Counted from the stretch's first letter, positions 24,972 to 34,325 are shown. The stretch is DNA of 37,593 nucleotides from Escherichia albertii NBRC 107761 = DSM 17582 (GCF_000759775.1 NZ_BBMY01000032.1:1-37593); one strand, 5' to 3'. Numbers and translations: made by a program. The notes: a model not told the origin generated them from the sequence alone.

Positions 24972-26024
24972 TTAAGCCTGCGGCTGAGTTACAACGTCTT
25001 TGATGCCTTTAACTTCGATCTCTACGCGACGATCCGGAGCCAGGCAGTCGATCAGTGCAGCGCGCTGTTTCACGTTGTCACAGGTGTTGCCAGTAACCGG
25101 GTTGGATTCGCCCATACCACGTGCGGAGATCTTGTCAGACGGGATACCTTTAGAGATCAGGTAATCAACGACGGACTGAGCACGACGCTCGGACAGACCC
25201 TGGTTGTAAGCGTCAGAACCGATACGGTCGGTGTAACCCAGAACAACTACGGAACCGTCTTTCGGATCCAGGTTGCTCAGCTGGCTGTACAGCTGATCCA
25301 GAGCAGCCTGACCTTCCGGTTTCAGGGTTGCTTTGTTGAAGTTGAACAGAACGTCAGACTTCAGAGTGAAGTGCTTGGTCTGTACTTCTGGAGCTGGAGC
25401 CGGAGCCGGAGCAACTACCGGAGCTGCTTCGCCCTGACCGAAACGATAGGAAACACCCAAGCTCAGCAGGCCGTTGTCCGGGCGAGTGCCGATGGTGTGA
25501 GCGTCACCGATGTTGTTGGTCCACTGGTATTCCAGACGGGTAGCGATTTCAGGAGTGATCGCGTACTCAACACCGCCAGCGAAGACCGGAGAAACGCCGG
25601 TGTCGTGGTCTTTAAAGGAAGCGCCACCAGGTACGTTAGCCTTGGTGTCTGCACGCCATACCATACCACCCAGACGAGTGTAGACGTCCAGATCGTCAGT
25701 GATTGGGTAACCCAGTTTAGCGGTCAGCTGAACGCCCTGAGCTTTGTATGCGCCATTGATGTTGTCGCCTTTGTACGGCATACGACCTAACCAGTCGTAA
25801 CCCATTTCAAAGCCAACATACGGGTTAACCTGGTAACCACCAAAAGCACCTGCACCCAGTTGGTTTTCGTGGGTCGGACCATTGTTGTCGATGAAACCAG
25901 TGTCATGGAACTGGGACCAGCCCAGTTTAGCACCAGTGTACCAGGTGTTATCTTTCGGAGCGGCCTGCGCTACGGTAGCGAAACCAGCCAGTGCCACTGC
26001 AATCGCGATAGCTGTCTTTTTCAT
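24972..26024 (-). CDS. ompA: Outer membrane protein A
   Basis: Abundant eight-strand beta-barrel protein whose C-terminal domain grips peptidoglycan; also a receptor for phages and colicins and a target of the MicA small RNA. The precursor is 350 residues: signal [21 protein letters not shown], barrel to about 192, Pro-Ala linker [12 protein letters not shown], and the OmpA-like domain with [12 protein letters not shown] and the diaminopimelate-binding [14 protein letters not shown]-12 has 346 as I recall; loop 3 here ([15 protein letters not shown]) is four residues longer and loops 1 and 2 also differ. The ATG at 26024 is preceded by GAGGCGC; the longer frame runs back into the leader. Confidence 0.97.
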   Translation of the reverse strand: MKKTAIAIAVALAGFATVAQAAPKDNTWYTGAKLGWSQFHDTGFIDNNGPTHENQLGAGAFGGYQVNPYVGFEMGYDWLGRMPYKGDNINGAYKAQGVQLTAKLGYPITDDLDVYTRLGGMVWRADTKANVPGGASFKDHDTGVSPVFAGGVEYAITPEIATRLEYQWTNNIGDAHTIGTRPDNGLLSLGVSYRFGQGEAAPVVAPAPAPAPEVQTKHFTLKSDVLFNFNKATLKPEGQAALDQLYSQLSNLDPKDGSVVVLGYTDRIGSDAYNQGLSERRAQSVVDYLISKGIPSDKISARGMGESNPVTGNTCDNVKQRAALIDCLAPDRRVEIEVKGIKDVVTQPQA

Positions 26025-26160
26025 TTTTTGCGCCTCGTTATCATCCAAAATACGCCATGAATATCTCCAACGAGATAACACGGTTAAATCCTTCACCGGG
26101 GATCTGCTCAATATTAACTCTACCGATATCTTCGGCTTATGCCGAGCACCCCTGGCGATG
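26025..26160 (-). promoter_or_regulatory. Long ompA mRNA leader with MicA target
   Basis: The ompA leader is about 135 nt, as in K-12, where its stem-loops make the mRNA unusually stable. On the minus strand the start has GCTCGGCATAAGCCGAAG (a GGC-TTATG-type hairpin, about 26127-26144), and the ribosome site GATAACGAGGCGCAAAAA is the known MicA pairing region. Confidence 0.8.
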
Positions 26161-26163
26161 TAA

Positions 26164-26191
26164 AGTCTACAACGTAGTTGAAAACTTACAA
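26164..26191 (-). promoter_or_regulatory. ompA promoter
   Basis: On the minus strand TTGTAA (-35, 26186-26191) and TAGACT (-10, 26164-26169) are 16 bases apart. Confidence 0.7.
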
Positions 26192-26192
26192 G

Positions 26193-26208
26193 TGTGAACT
26201 CCGTCAGG
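26193..26208. promoter_or_regulatory. Candidate CRP site upstream of ompA
   Basis: TGTGA-ACTCCG-TCAGG has one perfect CRP half site and one degenerate half, just upstream of the ompA -35. CRP binding in this region has been reported for E. coli ompA. Confidence 0.5.
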
Positions 26209-26379
26209 CATATGAAAAAAAAGACTTGTATAAGGTGCGTTTAACCTATTTTGTAAAAGAGCCATTGAGAAGAAAAATCGCGGAAACCGCTTCAGACAAG
26301 CCTCCGCACGGAAAATTAGTCACGACAGAAAGCATCCAGTGTGTGATAAAAAAAGTTCCAGGATTAATCCTAAATTTAC
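26209..26379. other. Rest of ompA-sulA spacer
   Basis: AT-rich spacer between the ompA promoter and the sulA stop. A 72-codon plus-strand frame (26178-26396) passes through the ompA promoter and has no Shine-Dalgarno or recognisable family; I do not call it a gene. No clear terminator for sulA is visible. Confidence 0.5.
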
Positions 26380-26889
26380 TTAATGATACAAATTAGAATG
26401 AATTTTTAACCCGGAAAGTTGTCTCGTGGCGTGAGAAGAGGCACTTATCGGACGCATAATAAACCCCATTGCATTACCTTCGTTGGCTGCATCAACCAGC
26501 TCAGCATGCTCTTCTTCGGTCAGATCATCTGACAACCAACCGATCACCACACTGTAATTTCCTGTGCGTAAAGCGCGAACCATTGACTCCACGGTGTGGC
26601 AAGGGGCAAGCTGACTCATCTGCATCACTTTAGTTAAGGGTAATCCAGCGGACTGAAACCACTCACGACTTAGTTTTTGTTGCGGAGTTAACCAGAGCTG
26701 CCAACGCGATTGCTGACCGAGCTGCTGTAATAATGGTAAAAGCAGGAGTTGTGTCATTATGGGCTGATCTTCGCGATAGACAACTTCACTGATAAGCCCG
26801 GCTGTAGTGTTTTCCGTAGAGACACGCGCAATTTTACTTGCTGCGGATGAGAACGACGAAGAACGATGTGCATAGCCTGAAGTGTACAT
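26380..26889 (-). CDS. sulA: SOS cell-division inhibitor SulA
   Basis: Binds FtsZ and blocks Z-ring assembly after DNA damage, and is then degraded by Lon. The 169 residues begin [20 protein letters not shown] and end HSNLYH, where the C-terminal histidine and tyrosine region is the Lon recognition signal. The central region ([20 protein letters not shown], about 48-67) matches the RecA-like SulA fold. The ATG at 26889 is used; the longer frame runs back across the LexA box. It has more substitutions from K-12 than its neighbours, for instance WFQSAG and MSQLAPC. Confidence 0.96.
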   Translation of the reverse strand: MYTSGYAHRSSSFSSAASKIARVSTENTTAGLISEVVYREDQPIMTQLLLLPLLQQLGQQSRWQLWLTPQQKLSREWFQSAGLPLTKVMQMSQLAPCHTVESMVRALRTGNYSVVIGWLSDDLTEEEHAELVDAANEGNAMGFIMRPISASSHATRQLSGLKIHSNLYH

Positions 26890-26910
26890 AATCAATCCAG
26901 CCCTGTGAGT

Positions 26911-26930
26911 TACTGTATGAATATACAGCA
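26911..26930 (-). promoter_or_regulatory. LexA box of sulA
   Basis: TACTGTATGAATATACAGCA contains CTGT-N8-ACAG, the SOS consensus, 22 bases upstream of the sulA ATG. One terminal base departs from the perfect 20-mer. Confidence 0.93.
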
Positions 26931-27049
26931 CATCCAGCGACAACAAAGATCAACCCTATTTTCGGAAAGAGCCTCGCAATTTTTGTCGATGGTGACCCGA
27001 AAACTTAAATTAATCTTGCCCCTTGAGAATAAGTTGCCTATTTTCGTAC

Positions 27050-27065
27050 TTAACGGATCCGTTAA
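27050..27065. repeat. 16-bp perfect palindrome upstream of sxy
   Basis: TTAACGGATCCGTTAA is its own reverse complement and ends 41 bases before the sxy ATG, ahead of a TATGTT/TTATGAT-type -10 region. It could be an operator; the regulator is unknown to me. Confidence 0.6.
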
Positions 27066-27106
27066 CGTGAATTATTCGTTTATGTTATGATTTTAAAAGG
27101 AATTTT

Positions 27107-27736
27107 ATGAAAAGCCTCTCCTATAAGCGGATCTATAAGTCACAAGAATACCTTGCAACGTTAGGCACCATTGAATATCGATCGCTGTTTGGCAGTTACA
27201 GTTTGACGGTTAACGATACGGTATTTGCGATGGTTGCTGATGGTGAGTTGTATCTACGGGCTTGTGAACAAAGCGTACAGTACTGTGTAAAACATCCGCC
27301 AGTCTGGCTGACATATAAAAAGTGCGGCCGACCCGTGACTCTCAATTACTACCGGGTTGATGAAAGTCTATGGCGTAACCAACAGAAATTAGTTCGCTTG
27401 TCGAAATATTCCCTGGATGCTGCGCTGAAAGAGAAATGTACGCGCAACAATCTCCAGCGACTGAAAGATTTGCCGAATATGTCTTATCATCTGGAGGCGA
27501 TTCTCGGTGAAGTGGGGATCAAGGATGTGCGGACTTTACGGATCCTTGGCGCAAAAATGTGCTGGTTGCGACTACGTCAGCATAATAGCCAGGTGACGGA
27601 GAAGATCTTATTCATGCTTGAAGGCGCAATTATTGATATTCATGAAGCAGCGCTCCCGGTGGCACGCCGCCAGGAGCTTGCTGAATGGGCTGAATCTATT
27701 GTGCTGAAACCAGAGTTTCCGACGGAACCTGAGTAA
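27107..27736 (+). CDS. sxy: Competence and CRP-S regulator Sxy (TfoX)
   Basis: Co-activator that works with CRP at CRP-S promoters to turn on DNA-uptake genes. The 209 residues show the TfoX N-terminal domain (about 12-105, FGSYSLTVNDTVFAMV) and the TfoX C-terminal helical domain (about 115-200, LPNMSYHLEAILGEVGIKDVRTLRILGA), which has helix-hairpin-helix character. AAGGA precedes the ATG. The last 41 bases overlap the convergent yccS 3' end. The extreme C terminus is the least conserved part against K-12. Confidence 0.95.
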   Translation: MKSLSYKRIYKSQEYLATLGTIEYRSLFGSYSLTVNDTVFAMVADGELYLRACEQSVQYCVKHPPVWLTYKKCGRPVTLNYYRVDESLWRNQQKLVRLSKYSLDAALKEKCTRNNLQRLKDLPNMSYHLEAILGEVGIKDVRTLRILGAKMCWLRLRQHNSQVTEKILFMLEGAIIDIHEAALPVARRQELAEWAESIVLKPEFPTEPE

Positions 27737-29852
27737 TCCTGCGCTGCAGGCGACCAATTTCTGGCAACAATGCAATCAATAATCCAATTTGCTGTATGAC
27801 CAGAGGTTCCTTGCTGTCTGCCCGTGGCTCAAGTTGCAGCATACGCTGCTTCAGGCCAGCTAATGCCAGATTGACGCGTTCTTCATCGGCAGGCTGATGA
27901 TGTAGCGCGTCATCAACGTAACATACCGCGTCATCAAGAAACGCGAGGATTTGAGGATTAGTTAACTGCTCACGGTGAGCGCCGAGGGCAGAAATGTAGC
28001 TGGTGAATGTATGGTTGAGGCACAGTAAACGGAACGCGGCCTCGCGGATTTGCGGTGTGGCGTTCGGTTCACTGGACATATTCGATACCACAGAAGCCAG
28101 TTCGGCATCACGATTGTGAGCATCACGACGGGCGATGCGATACGCCAGACGGTTATCGCGTCCCTGATGATATTGCTCAAGAATAGCGTCAAGATAACGG
28201 CAGTTAGCGTCAGTTGCACGCTCGAGCATCCGCGGTAGATTACGAAAACGCCAGTCTGGCCAGATGTAGCTCACTGCTGCCCAGGCTATGGCGCAACCGA
28301 TCAGCGTATCAACCACGCGAGGCAGCGCAACTTCAAAACCTTCGCCCAACAGGTTGAAGCACAGCAGAACCAACAGGGTGATGAACATAGTTGCATGCGC
28401 ATATTGCACGTTGCGGAAAGCAAAAAAGAGCACGCCTGTAATGACCAGTAGTACCAGTTGTCCTTCCAGCGACGGAACAAACCACAGCACCGGGATGCCG
28501 ATCGCAATACCTACCAGCGTGCCGATAATCCTTAATTTCAGGCGATGGCGCGTAGCGTTATAGTTTGGCTGGCAGACGAACAGGCTGGTCAGCAGGATCC
28601 AGTAGCCGTGGTTTATTCCTGTTATTTGAATGATGGCGTAGCCGACGCATAAGACCAGAGACATCCTGACCGCGTGACGGAAGAGGGCGGATTCCGGCGT
28701 AAAGTTACGGCTAAGACGCAGCCAGATATCACTTAGCCCGTGCGGGCTGTCGTCAGCAAGCTGGTCGTCGGTATCGTTATTCGGCATTGCCTGGGCTTGC
28801 TCTGATTCAATCGTCGCCAGTTGAGCATCAATGGCGCGTAAGTTTGTCAGCAGAAATCCCAGCGCTTTTAGCAAATCAATCGGCGCGCCGTTATTGCGCA
28901 TCCGCTCAAGCGCGGCGTCAATATGAGTGAAGGCGCGTTCAAAATGCGGATCGTGTTGATAAGGCTGGCGTAGCAAAATACAGCGTGACAGTTGCTGGCA
29001 AGCCTGGCCCTGCATCGACATCAGTCGCTGAAAGCGAAACAATACATCGCTGTGGCGAAAATGTTCGCGCAGCGTCTGGTACTGAATATGCGAAGAGCTG
29101 GCGCGCTCGTGGATATCTTGCGCCACAAAGTAGTAATGCAGAGTGCGTCGTGTTCCCCGTTGACCACGATCGCCACGTAGTCGCGTCAACAACGAGAGCT
29201 TTGTCTGATTCAGCGTTGCCATTAGTTGCCCGTTGGCAAGCGCTAAATCGTACAATGGCGCCTGGCTTTCATCTTCAATATCTGGATCAAACATGCGCGA
29301 CTTGAGTTCCAGATATCGCGCAAGTTGTTCATAGCAACGCGCCAGGTTGTCCTGCAGCGGGCGGACAGGGAACAGTAGGTGACCGATAAGCGTCAGAACG
29401 TTGTACCAGATGGCACCGGCAAGTAGATATATCGGCTGCTGATACCAGTGTTCATACAGCGACGTACCCAGCATCGTGTAAATAGCGATGAGCAATGCGC
29501 CAAAAGCGATAGTCGCGTAGCGTTGACCCAGACCCCCGAGCAAAATAAAGCCGCTGGTGGAGAGCGTTAAGCCGATGGCAAACAGCCAGGGCCAGGGAAA
29601 AAGGAGTTCTACCGAGGCCGAAGCGATAAAAAAGCAGAACAGCGTAATGATGAGGTTACGCAGACGCCCCGCCAGTCGGTCATCAAGGTCGGTCAATGCT
29701 GCTGCAACCATACCGAGTGTGAGCGGAATGGTCAGTTTTACATCACCCAGCCACCACGGAAACGCAGTAGTACCGCAAAGCGCGATAAAAATGCGTGCGT
29801 AATACAGCCAGGTGCTGTTCCAGGTGTAGCGTTTGAGCAAAGGACTTAGCAT
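27696..29852 (-). CDS. yccS: FUSC-family membrane transporter YccS
   Basis: Inner-membrane protein of about 718 residues belonging to the FUSC/YccS family, related to aromatic-acid efflux proteins such as AaeB; substrate unknown. It has a clear two-half structure: membrane helices at about 15-165 and again about 395-525 (VLCVGYAIIQITG, WILLTSLFVCQPNYNATRHR), separated and followed by soluble helical regions. FVCQPNYNATRHRLKLRIIGT is the family hallmark in the second half. An in-frame ATG three codons earlier (29861) is an alternative start. yccF lies 18 bases upstream on the same strand, so they form one unit. Confidence 0.9.
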   Translation of the reverse strand: MLSPLLKRYTWNSTWLYYARIFIALCGTTAFPWWLGDVKLTIPLTLGMVAAALTDLDDRLAGRLRNLIITLFCFFIASASVELLFPWPWLFAIGLTLSTSGFILLGGLGQRYATIAFGALLIAIYTMLGTSLYEHWYQQPIYLLAGAIWYNVLTLIGHLLFPVRPLQDNLARCYEQLARYLELKSRMFDPDIEDESQAPLYDLALANGQLMATLNQTKLSLLTRLRGDRGQRGTRRTLHYYFVAQDIHERASSSHIQYQTLREHFRHSDVLFRFQRLMSMQGQACQQLSRCILLRQPYQHDPHFERAFTHIDAALERMRNNGAPIDLLKALGFLLTNLRAIDAQLATIESEQAQAMPNNDTDDQLADDSPHGLSDIWLRLSRNFTPESALFRHAVRMSLVLCVGYAIIQITGINHGYWILLTSLFVCQPNYNATRHRLKLRIIGTLVGIAIGIPVLWFVPSLEGQLVLLVITGVLFFAFRNVQYAHATMFITLLVLLCFNLLGEGFEVALPRVVDTLIGCAIAWAAVSYIWPDWRFRNLPRMLERATDANCRYLDAILEQYHQGRDNRLAYRIARRDAHNRDAELASVVSNMSSEPNATPQIREAAFRLLCLNHTFTSYISALGAHREQLTNPQILAFLDDAVCYVDDALHHQPADEERVNLALAGLKQRMLQLEPRADSKEPLVIQQIGLLIALLPEIGRLQRRITQVPSETLVSAQ

Positions 29853-29870
29853 AAAGGCCATAACGTTAGA

Positions 29871-30317
29871 TTATTCGAAACGACGACGCGCATTCGCTTC
29901 ACGCGCAGCACGAGCGGTTTCAACAGAAACCACACGACGGCCTACAGGCCACAGTGCAATAGCCGCAATTTTAAAGTTAGCAATGCCGACGGGAATACCG
30001 ATGATGGTGAGACATTGCGCAATACCAGAGGCAATGTGCATTAAGCATAACCACCAGCCGAAGAAAATCAGCCAGAAAATATTCAGTATGGTACCGCCGG
30101 TATTGAGCAGTACGTTTTTGCCTGCCGGGTTCAGTTCATCGACATGAATCGCTTCATTGCCGTAGGGCAACAAAGAAAGCTTTGTGATTTCCCAGCAAGA
30201 ACGCGTCAGTGGTAGGGTAAAAATCAGCACAATACTGACCAGGGTTGCCAGCAGCCAGGCCAGAGTTGTGGCAAATCCACCAAGCACAAAGTTCAGAATG
30301 TTCAAAACGGTACGCAT
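29871..30317 (-). CDS. yccF: Inner-membrane protein YccF
   Basis: Protein of 148 residues with a repeated YccF domain: two units each carrying a hydrophobic segment and a conserved NI(L/F)W or NF(K)I-type turn (NILNFVLGGFATTLAWLLAT, then NIFWLIFFGWWLCLMHIASG). About four membrane helices are visible. Function unknown. It precedes yccS in the same transcript; helD is divergent with a 122-base spacer holding both promoters. Confidence 0.9.
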   Translation of the reverse strand: MRTVLNILNFVLGGFATTLAWLLATLVSIVLIFTLPLTRSCWEITKLSLLPYGNEAIHVDELNPAGKNVLLNTGGTILNIFWLIFFGWWLCLMHIASGIAQCLTIIGIPVGIANFKIAAIALWPVGRRVVSVETARAAREANARRRFE

Positions 30318-30439
30318 AAAACCTCACTGTACTGTGGTTTTCTGTAATGGGCGGCAATTGTAACGTTTTTTTGGGCTGGAGCACGTTTTCTCTGACGGTT
30401 ACACTGATAAGAAATAACATCGTGTGGATCTACAGAGGC

Positions 30440-32491
30440 ATGGAACTGAAAGCGACAACTCTTGGCAAACGTCTGGCACAGCACCCTTATGATCGGGCGG
30501 TGATCCTTAATGCCGGGATAAAAGTTTCCGGCGATCGTCACGAATATCTTATTCCATTCAACCAATTACTGGCGATTCATTGTAAGCGCGGCTTGGTATG
30601 GGGCGAGCTGGAGTTTGTACTGCCTGATGAAAAAGTGGTGCGTCTGCACGGCACCGAATGGGGCGAAACGCAGCGTTTTTACCATCATCTTGATGCCCAC
30701 TGGCGGCGTTGGAGCGAAGAGATGAGTGAAATTGCCGCCGACGTTTTACAGCAACAACTGGATCTTATCGCCACGCGCACCGGAGGAAATAAGTGGCTGA
30801 CGCGAGAGCAAACGACTGGCGTGCAGCAACAAATCCGCCAGGCTTTGTCGGCGCTGCCGTTGCCGGTAAACCGACTGGAAGAGTTTGATAACTGCCGTGA
30901 AGCGTGGCGCAAATGTCAGATCTGGCTGAAAGATATTGACGGTCGGCTGCAGCATAATCAGGCATATACCGAAGCCATGCTTAACGAACATGCGGACTTT
31001 TTTCGTCAGGTTGAGTCTTCACCGCTTAACCCCGCTCAGGCCCGTGCTGTTGTTAATGGTGAGCACGCCTTATTAGTGCTCGCGGGAGCGGGAAGTGGAA
31101 AAACGTCGGTGTTGGTGGCGCGTGCGGGCTGGCTACTGGCGCGCGGCGAGGCATCCCCAGAGCAAATTTTATTGCTGGCGTTTGGGCGAAAAGCTGCTGA
31201 AGAGATGGACGATCGCATTCGTGAGCGACTACATACCGACGATATTACCGCGCGCACATTTCATTCACTGGCCCTGCATATTATTCAGCAAGGCAGTAAG
31301 AAAGTGCCGACAGTCAGCAAACTGGAGAATGACACCGCAGCTCGCCATGAACTCTTTATTAATGAGTGGCGCAAGCAATGTAGTGAAAAGAAAACACAGG
31401 CGAAAGGCTGGCGACAATGGCTGACGGAAGAAATGCAGTGGTCGGTACCAGAAGGTAATTTCTGGGACGATGAAAAATTGCAACGTCGTCTCGCATCTCG
31501 TCTTGATCGTTGGGTTGCTCTGATGCGGATGCACGGCGGCGCACAGGCGGAAATGATTGCCAGCGCGCCTGAAGAGATCCGCGACGTGTTCAGTAAACGA
31601 ATCAAATTAATGGCTCCGTTATTGAAAGCCTGGAAGAGCGCGTTGAAGGCAGATAACGCCGTTGATTTTTCCGGTTTGATTCATCAGGCGATTGTGATCC
31701 TCGAAAAAGGCCGCTTTATCAGTCCGTGGAAATATATTCTGGTTGATGAATTTCAGGATATCTCACCGCAGCGCGCAGCGCTGTTGGCGGCGTTGCGTAA
31801 GCAAAACAGTCAGACGACGTTGTTTGCCGTTGGTGATGACTGGCAGGCGATTTATCGCTTCAGCGGTGCGCAAATGTCACTCACCACCGCCTTCCATGAA
31901 AACTTTGGTGAGGGCGATCGCTGTGATTTAGATACGACTTATCGTTTCAACAGCCGTATTGGTGAGGTCGCGAACCGTTTTATTCAACAGAATCCCAATC
32001 AGTTGAAAAAGCCGCTGAACAGTTTGACTCATGGTGACAAAAAAGCTGTAACGCTTCTTGAAGAGAGCCAGCTTGATGCTTTGCTGGATAAACTCTCAGG
32101 TTATGCCAAACCGGATGAGCGCATTCTGGTACTGGCGCGTTATCATCATCTGAAACCTGCCAGTCTGGAAAAAGCAGTGACGCGCTGGCCGAAGTTGCAA
32201 ATTGACTTTATGACCATTCACGCCAGCAAAGGGCAACAGGCGGATTACGTCATCATTGTTGGTTTACAGGAAGGGAGTGATGGCTTCCCGACTGCGGCGC
32301 GTGAGTCGATTATAGAAGAGGCGCTCCTGCCGCAGGTTGAAGATTTCCCTGACGCCGAAGAACGGCGATTAATGTATGTTGCGTTGACTCGCGCACGCCA
32401 TCGGGTATGGGCGCTGTTCAACAAAGAGAATCCTTCTTCCTTTGTGGAAGTCCTGAAAAAACTGAGTGTGCCGGTAGCGAGAAAACCGTAA
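30440..32491 (+). CDS. helD: DNA helicase IV (HelD)
   Basis: Superfamily 1 3'-5' DNA helicase with a role in RecF-pathway recombination. The 683 residues show a distinctive N-terminal domain (about 1-190), then the UvrD-like motor: Q-motif LNPAQARAV, Walker A AGAGSGKTS (about 215-223), VDEFQDIS (motif II), DDWQAIYRFSGAQ (motif III), TTYRFN (IV), FMTIHASKGQQADYV (V) and VALTRARHRVW (VI). K-12 has 684 as I recall; one residue is lost near KDIDGRLQ. This is the E. coli helicase, not the RNA-polymerase recycling HelD of Gram-positives. Start MELKATTLGKRL is preferred to the upstream frame. Confidence 0.96.
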   Translation: MELKATTLGKRLAQHPYDRAVILNAGIKVSGDRHEYLIPFNQLLAIHCKRGLVWGELEFVLPDEKVVRLHGTEWGETQRFYHHLDAHWRRWSEEMSEIAADVLQQQLDLIATRTGGNKWLTREQTTGVQQQIRQALSALPLPVNRLEEFDNCREAWRKCQIWLKDIDGRLQHNQAYTEAMLNEHADFFRQVESSPLNPAQARAVVNGEHALLVLAGAGSGKTSVLVARAGWLLARGEASPEQILLLAFGRKAAEEMDDRIRERLHTDDITARTFHSLALHIIQQGSKKVPTVSKLENDTAARHELFINEWRKQCSEKKTQAKGWRQWLTEEMQWSVPEGNFWDDEKLQRRLASRLDRWVALMRMHGGAQAEMIASAPEEIRDVFSKRIKLMAPLLKAWKSALKADNAVDFSGLIHQAIVILEKGRFISPWKYILVDEFQDISPQRAALLAALRKQNSQTTLFAVGDDWQAIYRFSGAQMSLTTAFHENFGEGDRCDLDTTYRFNSRIGEVANRFIQQNPNQLKKPLNSLTHGDKKAVTLLEESQLDALLDKLSGYAKPDERILVLARYHHLKPASLEKAVTRWPKLQIDFMTIHASKGQQADYVIIVGLQEGSDGFPTAARESIIEEALLPQVEDFPDAEERRLMYVALTRARHRVWALFNKENPSSFVEVLKKLSVPVARKP

Positions 32492-32494
32492 GAA

Positions 32495-32516
32495 ACAGGC
32501 GGCGAGTGCCGCCTGT
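32495..32516 (-). terminator. Terminator between helD and mgsA
   Basis: ACAGGCGGC / GCCGCCTGT nine-base perfect stem with a four-base loop. The minus strand continues TTCTTACG, so it mainly serves mgsA but lies where both convergent genes end. Confidence 0.85.
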
Positions 32517-32522
32517 GCGAAT

Positions 32523-32981
32523 TTACTTCAGACGTTCAGCAAGATAACGCTGATAGTCCGGGATCAGGATGTCCACTGCATCGTTGAAATGGGGTGACTG
32601 AATCAGGAAATCAGCCGTTGCCACATTGGTTGCGACCGGAATATTCCACACCGTTGCCAGACGTAGCAATGCTTTGACGTCGGGATCGTGTGGCACGGCG
32701 TTCAGCGGATCCCAGAAGAAAATCAACACATCAATTTTTCCTTCTGAAATCAATGCACCCACTTGCTGATCGCCGCCCATTGGGCCGCTTAGCATGGCGT
32801 TAACGTTCATTCCGGTGGTGCGGGAAATTAAGTTGCCTGTGGTGCCCGTCGCATACAGTACGTGCTGCTCCAGTAACGGCTGGTGCCGCTCCACCCAGCT
32901 CATGAGCATTTGTTTGCAGTGATCATGGGCCACCAACGCAATATGCTTACGCGCTGGCAATGTGCGAGTCGTCAATTCCAT
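32523..32981 (-). CDS. mgsA: Methylglyoxal synthase
   Basis: Converts dihydroxyacetone phosphate to methylglyoxal and phosphate, a bypass that relieves sugar-phosphate stress. The 152 residues carry catalytic His19 (ALVAHDHCK), the phosphate-binding TGTTGNLI (about 45-52), Asp71 in [10 protein letters not shown] and His98 in [10 protein letters not shown]. Length and motifs are those of the family. The gene is convergent with helD and is followed upstream by the yccT terminator, so it is a single unit. Confidence 0.97.
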   Translation of the reverse strand: MELTTRTLPARKHIALVAHDHCKQMLMSWVERHQPLLEQHVLYATGTTGNLISRTTGMNVNAMLSGPMGGDQQVGALISEGKIDVLIFFWDPLNAVPHDPDVKALLRLATVWNIPVATNVATADFLIQSPHFNDAVDILIPDYQRYLAERLK

Positions 32982-33054
32982 AATTTACTTCCGTAGTTAG
33001 CTTTCCTACAGATTACTGTAAGCGTTTACCGCTGCAAGAGAAAGACCAAAAAAG

Positions 33055-33068
33055 CCTGCGCGCAGGCA
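33055..33068 (-). terminator. Terminator of yccT
   Basis: GCCTGC-GC-GCAGGC palindromic hairpin; the minus strand then gives TTTTTTGG. It begins 9 bases past the yccT stop. Confidence 0.85.
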
Positions 33069-33076
33069 CAAAAATA

Positions 33077-33739
33077 TCAGGAAGGTGGTTGTTTTTCAGC
33101 CCATTGCAGGAAAGTATTGCGCGTTTGCGGATCGGCTAGCTTAAACCAATATTTCAGTCGCTGTTCAGTGAGCACCTGTGACTGCGGTGGAATGGCGTCC
33201 AGCTCGGAAACGCCAGAAAGTAACGTGCTGTCGTCCGCCATCATGGTGGCAAATTGCGGTAGCGACGCGCGTTTCGCGGATTTGTTATAGCGCTCGACCT
33301 CCACTTCATAATCGATTGTTTTTGTTGTTGAAGTAATGACCAGAATGTCCAGTTTTACCGGAATCGGCGTTGCATCTCCATCAAGTAATTCGAGACGAGG
33401 CGCAAGATCAAAATGATTAGCTTCTCGTTCATTCTCCAGTCGGGGCAGGCGAAAATTTACCTGGCTGATGAGCTGGGTATTAAAACTGACCACCAGCGGT
33501 GGGGAAATATACAGTCTTTCTTCATTAGCAGAAAGGTTAATGGTTTTTTCAACGCGAAAGACCAATTGATGTGGTCCATTATCCAGCTCAATGCTGTCAG
33601 CGCCGCGGAGCAGAGAACTGGAAACCTTCTTACCATCAAGCACCAGAAGATCAACATCGCTGGATAGCCGTAGCGTGGTGGCAAAAACGGTCACCGGCAA
33701 ACATAATGCGATCAAGGTGGTCAAAATGCCGGTTTTCAT
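33077..33739 (-). CDS. yccT: Periplasmic DUF2057 protein YccT (curli inhibitor CsgI)
   Basis: Secreted protein of 220 residues with a Sec signal peptide ([20 protein letters not shown], cleavage after about residue 20). The remainder is the DUF2057 family, mostly beta-strand ([31 protein letters not shown]). YccT of Salmonella and E. coli has been reported to bind CsgA and delay curli polymerisation, hence the name CsgI. Alone on the minus strand between mgsA and the divergent yccU. Confidence 0.9.
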   Translation of the reverse strand: MKTGILTTLIALCLPVTVFATTLRLSSDVDLLVLDGKKVSSSLLRGADSIELDNGPHQLVFRVEKTINLSANEERLYISPPLVVSFNTQLISQVNFRLPRLENEREANHFDLAPRLELLDGDATPIPVKLDILVITSTTKTIDYEVEVERYNKSAKRASLPQFATMMADDSTLLSGVSELDAIPPQSQVLTEQRLKYWFKLADPQTRNTFLQWAEKQPPS

Positions 33740-33911
33740 AGATAGCTCCTGTCTAATGACCGCCTGAATAATAATGTATCAAAATTTTTCTTTAATCATA
33801 CTTACTAACATATAGACATGTTTTCCGCTTTTGCTCTCATACATTTGTATTAGCTACATGGTTGGCATGTTGGGTTTGTCGTACACTTTGGTAAATAGTC
33901 TGGAGGAAATG

Positions 33912-34325
33912 ATGAAAGAGACCGATATTGCAGCCATTTTAACGTCCACTCACACTATTGCGCTGGTAGGGGCAAGCGACAAACCCGATCGTCCAAGTTA
34001 TCGCGTGATGAAATACCTGCTTGATCAGGGCTATCACGTCATTCCGGTCTCGCCTAAAGTCGCCGGTAAAACGCTGCTGGGTCAGCAGGGCTATGGCACG
34101 CTGGCGGAAGTGCCTGAAAAAGTCGATATGGTCGATGTCTTCCGTAATTCAGAAGCTGCCTGGGGTGTGACGCAGGAAGCTATCGCCATTGGCGCTAAAA
34201 CCGTATGGATGCAGTTAGGGGTGATTAATGAGCAAGCGGCAGTTCTGGCGCGTGATGCCGGGTTACAGGTCGTAATGGATCGTTGCCCGGCCATTGAGAT
34301 CCCTCGGCTGGGGCTGGCTAAATAA
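33912..34325 (+). CDS. yccU: CoA-binding-domain protein YccU
   Basis: Cytoplasmic protein of 137 residues with one CoA-binding Rossmann domain: [20 protein letters not shown] (about 17-36) holds the nucleotide-binding loop, followed by VIPVSPK and VDMVDVFR strands and a closing [11 protein letters not shown]. Related to the CoA-binding part of succinyl-CoA synthetase alpha; physiological role unknown. Three candidate starts occur: 33831, 33909 and 33912. GGAGG at 33902-33906 is only two bases from 33909 but five from 33912, so 33912 (MKETDIA) is chosen. Confidence 0.92.
   Translation: MKETDIAAILTSTHTIALVGASDKPDRPSYRVMKYLLDQGYHVIPVSPKVAGKTLLGQQGYGTLAEVPEKVDMVDVFRNSEAAWGVTQEAIAIGAKTVWMQLGVINEQAAVLARDAGLQVVMDRCPAIEIPRLGLAK

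Noticed and set aside
26178-26396. 72-codon plus-strand frame between ompA and sulA
   Set aside because: It overlaps the ompA promoter and CRP region and runs into the sulA stop; no ribosome site or homology that I recognise.
30440-32491. helD as a possible RNA-polymerase-recycling or antibiotic-resistance HelD
   Set aside because: The name is shared, but the motifs and N terminus are those of E. coli DNA helicase IV, not the Gram-positive RNA-polymerase-binding protein.
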